Program-made: the position numbers and the translations under genes
The notes under the pieces: generated by a model
What the model was told of the DNA's origin: nothing
Databases searched by the model: none
Seen by the model: the letters and a program-made list of their open reading frames with translations, nothing else
Assembly: GCF_902859705.1 (NCBI RefSeq)
Contig: NZ_CADIJO010000005.1
Coordinates: forward strand, 186,001-250,000
Source of the DNA: Achromobacter deleyi
Lineage (GTDB): Bacteria; Pseudomonadota; Gammaproteobacteria; Burkholderiales; Burkholderiaceae_B
Direction: 5' to 3'
DNA: 64,000 bases
Shown here: in pieces, positions 1 to 10,900 of the stretch
How the letters are laid out: each line of letters opens with the position of its first letter
How positions within the stretch are numbered: position 1 is the first letter of the stretch

Positions 1-2
1 TG

Positions 3-1214
3 CTGGCGCTGGCCGCCCTGCTGATCTGGGCCGCGATCGGCAACATCGATGAAGTCGTGCGGGGCGAAGGCAAGGTCGTGCCGTCGCGCCAGGTGCAGAT
101 CATCCAGAGCCTGGACGGCGGCATCGTCCAGGAACTGCTGGTGCGCCCGGGGCAGGAAGTCGAGGCCGGCCAGACGCTGCTCAAGATCGACAACACGCGC
201 TTTGCCTCGTCGCTGGGCGAGAACAACGCCGAATACCTGTCGCTGCTGGCCAAGTCTGCCCGCCTGCACGCGTTGGCGACCGGCGAGCCGTTCGTGGCGC
301 CCGAGGAAGTGCTGGCCCAGGCGCCCGGCCTGGTCGAAATGGAGCGCAACGCCTGGCAGGCCCGCACCACCGAGCTGAACGCCACCATCAACGTGGCGCG
401 CGAACAGCTCAAGCAGCGCCAGGAAGACCTGCGCGAAACCATCGCCAAGCGTGACCAGGCGTCGGCCAGCTGCAGCCTGACCTCGCGCGAGCTGCAGGTG
501 ACGCGGCCCTTGCTCAAGAGCGGTGCGGTATCCGAGGTGGACCTGCTGCGCCTGCAACGCGACGTGGCCCGCTATTGCGGCGAGCAGAAAGGCGCCGAAG
601 CCCAGATCGACCGCTTCCAGGCGTCCATCAAGGAAGCCCAGAGCAAGCTGGAAGAATCCGAGCTGAACATCCGCAACCTGGCCCGCAACGAGTTGTCGGA
701 AACCAACACCAAGCTGGCCACGCTGCGCGAAGGCAAGCTGGCGCTGGCCGACCGGGTGAAGCTGGCCGAAGTGCGCGCGCCGGTGCGCGGCACGGTCAAG
801 ACGCTGTTCAACAACACCGTCGGCGGCGTGGTGCAGCCGGGCAAGGACATCATCGAGATCGTGCCCAAGGACGACACCCTGCTGCTGGAAGTGCGCATCC
901 TGCCGCGCGACATCGGCTTCCTGCATCCGGCACAGAAGGCGGAAGTGAAGTTCACCGCCTACGACTTCGCCATCTACGGCGGGCTGGAAGGCAAGGTCGA
1001 GCAGATCGGCGCCGACACGGTCACCGACGAAAAGGGCAATTCCTATTACGTGGTGCGGGTGCGCACCGACCGCAGCACCGTGGGCGAAAAGCTGTTGCCG
1101 ATCATCCCCGGGATGGTGGCCGAGGTTCATATCCTGACCGGCAAGCGGACCGTGCTGCAGTACCTGCTCAAGCCGATCCTGCGGGCCAAGGCCAATGCCT
1201 TTACTGAACGTTGA
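3..1214 (+). CDS. lapC: Type I secretion membrane fusion protein, HlyD/LapC family (5' end outside window)
   Basis: The reading frame is open from the window edge. It begins within a hydrophobic segment (the inner-membrane anchor) and continues into a periplasmic adaptor. An N-terminal biotinyl-lipoyl half (QIIQSLDGGIVQEL) is followed by a long Gln/Glu/Arg-rich coiled-coil hairpin. A second lipoyl half (VRAPVRGTVKTL) and a beta-barrel region ending in GMVAEVHILTGKR come last, as is typical of HlyD-type adaptors. Such proteins bridge an ABC exporter and an outer-membrane TolC-like channel. The giant RTX adhesin 760 bp downstream is the obvious substrate, so this is probably the LapC component; the ABC ATPase and outer-membrane partner are presumably upstream of the window. 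A GTG at 57 is not the true start, because the frame and membrane anchor extend upstream. Confidence 0.9.
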   Translation: MALAALLIWAAIGNIDEVVRGEGKVVPSRQVQIIQSLDGGIVQELLVRPGQEVEAGQTLLKIDNTRFASSLGENNAEYLSLLAKSARLHALATGEPFVAPEEVLAQAPGLVEMERNAWQARTTELNATINVAREQLKQRQEDLRETIAKRDQASASCSLTSRELQVTRPLLKSGAVSEVDLLRLQRDVARYCGEQKGAEAQIDRFQASIKEAQSKLEESELNIRNLARNELSETNTKLATLREGKLALADRVKLAEVRAPVRGTVKTLFNNTVGGVVQPGKDIIEIVPKDDTLLLEVRILPRDIGFLHPAQKAEVKFTAYDFAIYGGLEGKVEQIGADTVTDEKGNSYYVVRVRTDRSTVGEKLLPIIPGMVAEVHILTGKRTVLQYLLKPILRAKANAFTER

Positions 1215-1232
1215 GGAGTGCTGGAAGGCGTT

Positions 1233-1889
1233 ATGAAATCCGTTCCTGTCTTGTTGGTTACGCACGACGACCTGCTCTGGCAGCACTGGCGCGCCCTGGA
1301 TCCCACGCGCTGGCTGGCCGCCCGCGGCCGCGGCCTGGCGGATCTGCAGCGCTGGCGCGAACAGGGCCGCATGCTGGCGGTGGTGGACACCGGCCTGCCG
1401 CGCCTGCCTTCCTGGCAGGACCCGTCCTGGCTGCCGCTGCTGTCCGGCCTGCAGGTCGTGGTGGCCAGCCCCAGCCCCAATGACGAGCAAGGCGCCCAGG
1501 CCCTGGGCGCCGGCGCCCTGGGTTACTGCCACGGCTATGCGCCGGCCCAGGCGCTGGCCCAGGCGCTGGAAGTCGTGGCGTCCGGCGGCATCTGGATGGG
1601 CCGTTCGCTGGTGACCCGCCTGTTGCGGCTGGTGACCGAGCGGGCCCAGGACGCCTCGACCTGGGACAACGGCACCCTGACCGAACGCGAGACCACCGTG
1701 GCGCGCTACGCGGCCAGCGGCCAGTCCAACGCCCAGATCGCCGAGGCGCTGGGCATCACCGAGCGCACGGTCAAGGCGCACCTGTCGGCGGTGTTCGAGA
1801 AGCTGGGCGTGACCGACCGCCTGCAATTGGCGCTGCGGGTGCATGGCATTTCGGCGCCCGTCGACGCGCGCGGCAAAGTTCCTTCGTGA
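1233..1889 (+). CDS. LuxR-type response regulator between lapC and the adhesin
   Basis: A protein of about 218 residues with a receiver-like N-terminal half and a C-terminal LuxR helix-turn-helix (LTERETTVARYAASG, then NAQIAEALGITERTVKAHL). The receiver keeps an acidic pair (HDD) and an Asp in VVDTGLP, but the usual GAxGYLxK segment reads GALGYCHG, so the conserved Lys appears lost. The ATG at 1233 is preferred because GGAAGG lies just upstream; a GTG at 1218 is the alternative. Its position between the secretion gene and the adhesin suggests it controls adhesin expression, which is inferred from context. Phosphorylation by a kinase is uncertain given the degenerate receiver. Confidence 0.85.
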   Translation: MKSVPVLLVTHDDLLWQHWRALDPTRWLAARGRGLADLQRWREQGRMLAVVDTGLPRLPSWQDPSWLPLLSGLQVVVASPSPNDEQGAQALGAGALGYCHGYAPAQALAQALEVVASGGIWMGRSLVTRLLRLVTERAQDASTWDNGTLTERETTVARYAASGQSNAQIAEALGITERTVKAHLSAVFEKLGVTDRLQLALRVHGISAPVDARGKVPS

Positions 1890-1973
1890 ACCTGTCCTTG
1901 AGGACAATACCGCCGCCCGCGCGCCCTCTCTAGTATCTGGCCATCTTGGATAAATCCCTGAAACGGAACCGAC

Positions 1974-4900
1974 ATGGCCAACTCCTCTCCCGCAGTCGTC
2001 ACTGAACTCACCGGTCGCGCGTGGATACGCAATAGCGACGGATCCCTGACCGAACTGCGTCAAGGCAGCAACGTCCCCGCCGGCAGCGACATCGTCACCG
2101 CCTCCGGTGCGACGGTGGCCCTGCAGGTCGAGAACGGCATGCCGATCGTGATCGGGGAAAGCCGTGAGGTCGCCGTCAATGGGGACATGGCCGGCCCGCT
2201 GGCCGACCCGTCCGAAGCCGCGGTGGCCGCGCCCAAGGGCACCGATTCCGACCGCCTGCTGGCGGCCCTGCAAGCCGGCCAGGACCCGTTCGAGGTGCTG
2301 GACCCCACCGCCGCCACCCTGACCGGCGGCAGCGGCGATGACGGCGGCGGCAGCTTCGTGCGCCTGGCCCGCATCCTGGAATCCACCAGCCCGCTGGACC
2401 TGGCCTACCCCAACCCGGGCCGCGGCACCGACACGATAGACCGTGCATCCAGCGGCACCGGCACGGGTGACGGTACCGGCACCGGCGATGGTACGGGCAC
2501 CGGCACCGGCCCGGCCACGCCCGTCAACAACGCCCCCATCGCCGTCAATGACACGGCCCGCGTCGGCGAAAAGGCCACCACCAGCGGCAACCTGCTGGCC
2601 AACGACCGTGACCCCGACGGCGATCCCCTGACCATCGCCTCGGTCAGCGGCCGCCCCATGACGCCGGGCGGCATCACCGTCACCGGCTCGAACGGCGGCA
2701 CCTTCGTGGTGCAGCCGGACGGCAGCTATACGTTCGTGCCGGGCACCAGCTTCCAGCACCTGCCCGAAGGGCAGACCGCCACCACCACGATTTCCTACGT
2801 GGTCACCGACCCCAGCGGCGCGACGTCGACCGCCACCGTCGAAATCACGGTCGTGGGCGCCAATGACCCCGCCCAGATCACCGCGTCCAAGCCGGGCGAC
2901 GACGCCGGCGCGGTCACGGAAGACGTAGTCTCCACCGCCAACGGCAAGCTCAACGTGGTGGACCCGGACGACGGCCAGTCGTTCTTCGTGGCCGTGGCCG
3001 ACCGCCCGGGCACCTACGGCACGTTCTCGATCGATGCCAACGGCAACTGGGTCTACAGCCTGAACCAGACCGATCCGCGCGTGCAGGCCCTGGCCGCGGG
3101 CGAAAAGCTGACCGAGACCTTCACCGTCACCACGGCCGACGGCACCACCAGCCAGGTCATCATCACGATCAACGGCACCAACGATGCCCCGACCATCACC
3201 GGCGCCGCGACCGGCGACGTGACGGAAGATGCGACCGTCGCGACCGTGTCCGGCCAGCTGACGCAACAAGACGTCGACACCAGCGACACCCACACCTGGT
3301 CCGTCAACAACGACGGCAAGGGCACCTACGGCACGTTCACCGTCGACCAGAACGGCAAGTGGACGTATACGCTGGACAACGGCAGCGACAAGGTCCAGGC
3401 CCTGGCCGAAGGCCAGAAGGTCACCGACACCATCACCGTCACGGTCGATGACGGCCACGGCGGCACCGCCACCCAGGTCATCACCATCGAGATCACCGGC
3501 ACCAACGACGCGCCGACCATCACCGGTGAAGCCACCGGTGGCGTGAAGGAAGACGCGGCCGACACGACCGTGTCCGGCCAGTTGACGCCGCACGACGTGG
3601 ATGCGACCGACACGCACACGTGGTCGGTCACCGACGGCGGCAAAGGCCAGTATGGTTCGCTGACGATCGACCAGAACGGCAAGTGGACCTATACGCTGGA
3701 CAACACCAGCGCCAGCGTCCAGGCCCTGGCCGAAGGCCAGAAGGTCACCGACACCATCACGGTCAAGGTCGACGACGGCCACGGCGGCACGGCCCTCCAG
3801 ACCATCACCATCGAGATCACCGGCACGAACGACGCGCCGACCGTCACCGGCGAAGCCACCGGCAGCGTCAAGGAAGACGCCACCGACACCACGGCGTCCG
3901 GTCAACTGACCCAGCACGACGTCGACACCAACGACACCCACACCTGGTCCGTCAACAACGACGGCAAGGGCACCTACGGCACGTTCACCGTCGACCAGAA
4001 CGGCAACTGGACCTACGTGCTGGACAATGCCAGCAAGGACGTCCAGGCCCTGGCCGAAGGCCAGAAGGTCACCGACACCATCACCGTGACGGTCGATGAC
4101 GGTCACGGCGGCAAGGCCACCCAGACCATCACCATCGACATCACGGGCACCAACGACGCCCCGACCATCACTGGCGAGGCCACCGGCGGCGTCAAGGAAG
4201 ACGCCACCGACACCACGGTGTCCGGTCAACTGACGCAGCACGACGTCGACACCAACGACACCCACACCTGGTCCGTCAACAACGACGGCAAGGGTACCTA
4301 CGGCACGTTCACCGTCGACCAGAACGGCAAGTGGACCTACGTGCTGGACAATGACAGCAAGAACGTCCAGGCCCTGGCCGAAGGCCAGAAGGTCACCGAC
4401 ACCATCACCGTCACCGTCGACGACGGCCACGGCGGCAAGGCGACCCAGACCATCACCGTCGACATCACCGGCACCAACGACGCCCCGACGCTGTCGGGCA
4501 CGGCCACCGGCAATGTGACCGAAGACGGCACCACCACCGCCACCGGCAAGCTCGACGTCGCCGACGTCGACACCAAGGACACGCACACCTGGACCGTCGG
4601 CAACGACGGCAAGGGCGAGTACGGCACGCTGAAGGTCGACCAGAACGGCAACTGGACGTACGAGCTGAACAACGACGACCCCAAGGTCCAGGCCCTGAAG
4701 GCCGGCGAAAAGGTCGTGGACACCATCACCGTGACGGTCGACGACGGCCATGGCGGCAAGGTCACCCAGGAAATCAAGGTCACCGTCACCGGCACCAATG
4801 ACGCCGCCGTGATCACCCCGCACGAAACGGATGACGACAAGGGCAGCGTCACCGAAGACGGCACCCTGGTCACTGGCGGCAAGCTGGACGTGACCGACAA

Positions 4901-7900
4901 GGACGCGGGCGAAGCCAACTTCAAGCCGCAGACCGGTGTCGTGACCGAGCACGGCACGTTCTCCATCGATGCCAATGGCACCTGGACGTACGAGCTGAAC
5001 AACAAGGACCCGAAGGTCCAGGCGCTGGCCCAAGGCGAAAAGCTGACCGAAACCATCACGGTCACCACCGCTGACGGCACCACCAGCCAGGTGGTCATCA
5101 CGATCAACGGCACCAACGATGATCCGACGATCACCGGTGAAGCCAAGGGCGGTGTCAAGGAAGATGCCACCGACGCCACCGTGTCCGGCCAGCTGACGCA
5201 GCACGACGTCGACACCAACGACACCCACACCTGGTCGGTCAACAACGACGGCAAGGGCACGTACGGCACGTTCACCGTCGACCAGAACGGCAAGTGGACC
5301 TACGTGCTGGACAACGCCAGCAAGGACGTCCAGGCCCTGGCCGAAGGCCAGAAGGTCACCGACACCATCACCGTGACGGTCGATGACGGTCACGGCGGCA
5401 AGGCCACCCAGACCATCACCATCGACATCACGGGCACCAACGACGCCCCGACCATCACTGGCGAGGCCACCGGCGGCGTCAAGGAAGACGCCACCGACAC
5501 CACGGTGTCCGGTCAGCTGACCCAGCACGACGTCGACACCAACGACACCCACACCTGGTCCGTCAACAACGACGGCAAGGGCACGTACGGCACGTTCACC
5601 GTCGACCAGAACGGCAAGTGGACCTACGTGCTGGACAATGCCAGCAAGGACGTCCAGGCCCTGGCCGAAGGCCAGAAGGTTACCGACACCATCACCGTCA
5701 CGGTCGATGATGGCCATGGCGGCAAGGCCACCCAGACCATCACCATCGACATCACGGGCACCAACGACGCCCCGACCCTCACGGGCGCCACCACCGGCAG
5801 CGTCAAGGAAGACGCGGCCGACACCACCGTGTCCGGCCAGCTGACGCAGCATGACGTCGACGCCACCGATAAGCACACCTGGTCCGTCAACAACGACGGC
5901 AAGGGCACGTACGGCAGCTTCACCGTCGACCAGAACGGCAAGTGGACCTACACGCTGGACAACGACAGCAAGAACGTCCAGGCCCTGGCTGAAGGCCAGA
6001 AGGTCACCGACACCATCACGGTCACCGTGGACGACGGCCATGGCGGCAAGGCGACCGAGACCATCACCGTCGAGATCACCGGCACCAACGACAAGCCGGC
6101 GCTGTCGGGCACGGCCACGGGCAACGTGGCCGAAGACGGCGCCACCACCGCCACCGGCAAGCTGGACGTCACCGACATCGACACCAACGATACGCACACC
6201 TGGACCGCCAACAATGGTGGCAAGGGCGAGTACGGCACGCTGACTGTCGACCAGAACGGCAACTGGAAGTATGAGCTGGACAACGCCAGCGACAAGGTCC
6301 AGGCCCTGAAGGGCGGCGAGAAGGTCACCGACACCATCACCGTGACGGTCGACGACGGCCACGGCGGCACGGCCACCAAGACGATCGTCATCGACATCAC
6401 CGGCACCAACGACGCCGCTGTGATCACCCCGCACGAAACGGACGACGACAAGGGCAGCGTCACGGAAGACGGCACCCTGGTCACCGGCGGCAAGCTGGAC
6501 GTGACCGACAAGGACGCGGGCGAAGCCAGCTTCAAGCCGCAGACGGGCGTCGTGACCGAACACGGCACGTTCTCCATCGATGCCAATGGCAACTGGACGT
6601 ACGAGCTGAACAACAAGGACCCGAAGGTCCAGGCGCTGGCTCAAGACGAAACGCTGAAAGAAACCATCACCGTCACCACCGCTGACGGCACCACCAGCCA
6701 GGTGGTCATCACGATCAACGGCACCAACGATGCGCCCACCATCACTGGCGAAGCCAAGGGCGGGGTCACGGAAGATGCCGTGTCCAACACGGCATCCGGC
6801 CAGCTGACCCAGCACGACGTCGACACCACCGACACCCACACCTGGTCCGTCAACAACGACGGCAAGGGCACGTACGGCAGCTTCACCGTCGACCAGAACG
6901 GCAAGTGGACCTACACGCTGGACAATACCCGCGCCAACGTCCAGGCCCTGGCCGAAGGCCAAAAGGTCACCGACACCATCACCGTCACGGTCGATGATGG
7001 CCACGGCGGCAAGGCCACCCAGACCATCACGATCGACATCACGGGCACCAACGATGCCCCGACCCTCACGGGCGCCACCACCGGCAGCGTCAAGGAAGAT
7101 GCCGCCGACACCACGGTGTCTGGCCAGCTGACGCAGCACGACGTCGACACCAACGACAAGCACACCTGGTCCGTCAACAACGACGGCAAGGGCACGTACG
7201 GCAGCTTCACCGTCGACCAGAACGGCAAGTGGACCTACACGCTGGACAACGCCAGCAAGAGCGTCCAGGCCCTGGCCGAAGGTCAGAAGGTCACCGACAC
7301 CATCACCGTCACGGTGGACGACGGCCACGGCGGCAAGGCGACTGAAATCATCACCGTCGAGATCACCGGCACCAACGACAAGCCGACGCTGTCCGGTACG
7401 GTTACCGGCAATGTCACCGAGGACGGCACCACCACCGCCACGGGCAAGCTCGACGTCGCCGACGTGGACGTGAACGACAAGCACACCTGGACCGTCAACA
7501 ATGACGGCAAGGGCGCGTACGGCAAGTTCACCGTCGACCAGAACGGCAACTGGAAGTACGAGCTGGACAACGCCAGCGACAAGGTCCAGGCCCTGAAGGG
7601 CGGCGAGAAGGTTACCGATACCATCACCGTCACCGTCGACGACGGCCATGGCGGCACGGCCACCAAGGACATCACCGTCACCATCACCGGCACCAACGAC
7701 GCCGCCGTCGTGACCCCGAGCAAGCCGGGCGCCGACGCGGGCATCGTCACCGAAGACGTCACCGAGACGGCCTCGGGCAAGCTGAACGTGACGGACAAGG
7801 ATGCCGGCGAAGCGGTCTTCAAGCCGCAGACCGACTTCCAGGGCAAATACGGCACGTTCTCGATCGACGCCAACGGCAACTGGTCGTTCAAGCTGGACAA

Positions 7901-10900
7901 CAACGCCACGGCCATCCAGCAGCTGGGCGCCAAGGACAGCCTGACCGAAACGTTCACGGTCACCACCGCCGACGGCACCGCCAGCAAGGTCGTCATCACG
8001 ATCAACGGCACCAACGACATCCCGACCATCACCGGCGCCACCACCGGCAACGTCAAGGAAGACGGCACGCAGACCACCAACGGCCAGCTGACCCAGCACG
8101 ACATCGATGCGACCGACAAGCACACCTGGTCGTTCGATAACGTCGGCAACAGCGGCAAGGGCCAGTACGGCACCTTCACGCTCGACCAGAGCGGCAAGTG
8201 GACCTACGTGCTGGACAATGACAGCGCCAAGGTCCAGGCCCTGACCGAAGGCCAGAAGGTCACCGACACCATCACGGTGCTGGTGGACGACGGCAACGGC
8301 GGCAAGGCCACCACCACCATCGTCGTCGACATCACGGGCACCAACGATGCCGCCGTGATCACGCCCAGCAAGCCGGGCGATGACAAGGGCACGGTCAAGG
8401 AAGACTCCACGCTCACCGCCGTGGGCAAGCTGAACGTGACGGACAAGGACGCGGGCGAAGCGGTCTTCAAGCCGCAGACCGACTTCCAGGGCCAGTACGG
8501 CAAGTTCTCGATCGACGCCAACGGCAACTGGTCGTTCAAGCTGGACAACAACGCCGCGGCCATCCAGCAGCTGGGCGCCAAGGACAGCCTGACCGAAACG
8601 TTCACGGTCACCACCGCCGACGGCACCACCGGCAAGGTCGTCATCACCATCAACGGCACCAACGACGACCCGACCATCACCGGTCAGGCCACGGGTGACG
8701 TCAAGGAAGACGCAACCAGCACCACCGTGTCCGGCCAGTTGGCCAAGCACGACGTCGACGCGACCGACAAGCACACCTGGTCCGTCAACAACGACGGCAA
8801 GGGCACGTACGGCACCTTCACTGTCGACCAGACCGGCAAGTGGACCTATGTGCTGGACAACAACAGCGCCAAGGTCCAGGCCCTGGCCGAAGGCCAGAAG
8901 GTCACCGACACCATCACGGTCACGGTGGATGACGGCAACGGCGGCAAGGCCACCCAGACCATCGTCGTCAACGTCACCGGCACCAACGACGCCCCGACGC
9001 TGAGCGGCGCCACCACCGGCAACGTGAAGGAAGACGGCACGCTGACTGCGACTGGCCAGCTGACGAAGTCGGACGTCGACACGAACGACACCCACACCTG
9101 GTCCGTCAACAATGAAGGCAAGGGCGCGTACGGCACGTTCACCGTCGACCAGAACGGCAAGTGGACCTATGTGCTGGACAACAACAGCGCCAAGGTCCAG
9201 GCGCTGACCGAAGGCCAGAAGGTCACCGACAGCATCACGGTCACGGTGGACGACGGCCATGGCGGCACGGCCACCAAGACGATCGTCATCGATATCACCG
9301 GCACCAACGACGCCGCCGTCATCACCCCCAGCACGCCGGGGGCCGACAAGGGCACCGTCAAGGAAGACACGATCGACACGGCCAGCGGCAAGCTGAACGT
9401 GACGGACAAGGATGCCGGCGAAGCGGTCTTCAAGCCGCAGACCGACTTCCAGGGCCAATACGGCAAGTTCTCGATCGACGCCAACGGCAACTGGTCCTTC
9501 AAGCTGGACAACACCGCCACGGTGGTGCAACAGCTGGGCGCCAAGGACAGCGTGAGCGAGACCTTCACGGTCACCACCGCGGATGGCACCACCAGCAAGG
9601 TGGTCATCACCATCAACGGCACCAACGACGCCCCGACCATTACCGGCCTGGTCACCGGCAACGTCAAGGAAGACGGCACGCTGACCACGAGCGGCCAGCT
9701 GACCAAGCAGGACATCGACGCCACCGACAAGCACACCTGGACGGTCAACAACGGCGGCCAGGGCACGTACGGCACCTTCACCGTCGACCAGACCGGCAAG
9801 TGGACCTATGTGCTGGACAACAACAGCGCCAAGGTGCAAGCCCTGACCGAAGGCCAGACGGTGAACGACGTCATCCGGGTCACGGTGGACGACGGCAACG
9901 GTGGCACCGCGTACAAGGACATCACCGTCACCATCACCGGCACCAACGACATTGCCAAGATCAGCGGCCAGACCACCGGCACGGTGATCGAGGACAACAC
10001 GCTGCTGACCTCGGGCAAGCTGACGGTGTCCGATGCCGACGCCGGCCAGAGCAGCGTCATCGCCCAGAACAGCGTGGCGGGCAAGTACGGCACGTTCTCG
10101 ATCGACGCCAACGGCAACTGGACCTACTCGCTGAACAACAGCCTGAAGGCCGTGCAGGACCTGGCCCCCGGCAAGGTCCTCAAGGAAAGCTTCGAGGTCA
10201 CGTCCGCCGACGGTTCGGCCAAGCAGACCATCACGGTCGATGTGGTGGGCACCAACGACGCCCCGACCGCTGCCGACAACGCCACCACCGTCAGCGCGGG
10301 CGCCGGCCATGCATTCACCACGGCCGAGTTCAACTTCAACGATGGCGCTGAAGGCAATTCGCTGCAAAGCGTGATCATCACCCGCCTGCCGACCGACGGC
10401 ACGCTGACCCTGAACGGCCAGCCCGTGACGGTGAACGCCGTGATCTCGGCGGCGGACATTGCCTCGGGCAAGCTGGTCTACACCCCGTCGGCCGCCGGCC
10501 AGGACACCTCGTTCGGCTTCCAGGTCCGCGACAACGGCGGCACGGCCTACGGCGGCAAGGACACGTCGGGCGAATACAACTTCGCCATCAAGACCAACAA
10601 CTTCATCTCGGGCGACAACGACGGCAGCGGCACCGGCACCAAGCCGCCCATCAACGGCGGCAGCGGCGACGACATCATCCTGGGCGACAAGGGCGGCACC
10701 GTCACCACGGTCGAGCCGGGCAAGAACTACAACATCGCGATCGTCGTCGACACCTCGGGCAGCATGTCGGACCCGTCGGGCACGAAGGGCCTGTCGCGCA
10801 TGCAGTTGACGATTGATGCGCTCAAGAACCTGGCCAACAGCCTGAAGGGCCACGACGGCATCGTCAACGTGGCGCTGATCGGCTTCGAGTCGTCGGCCAG

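Noticed and set aside
1898..1936. TTGAGG and TAGTAT as a sigma70 promoter for the adhesin
   Set aside because: The spacing is 27 bp, too long; no better pair was found in the 84-bp gap, so no promoter is called.
2868..10259. Regular repeats that could be mistaken for a CRISPR array or satellite
   Set aside because: Units are ~321 bp, in frame and encode VCBS domains; there are no spacers.
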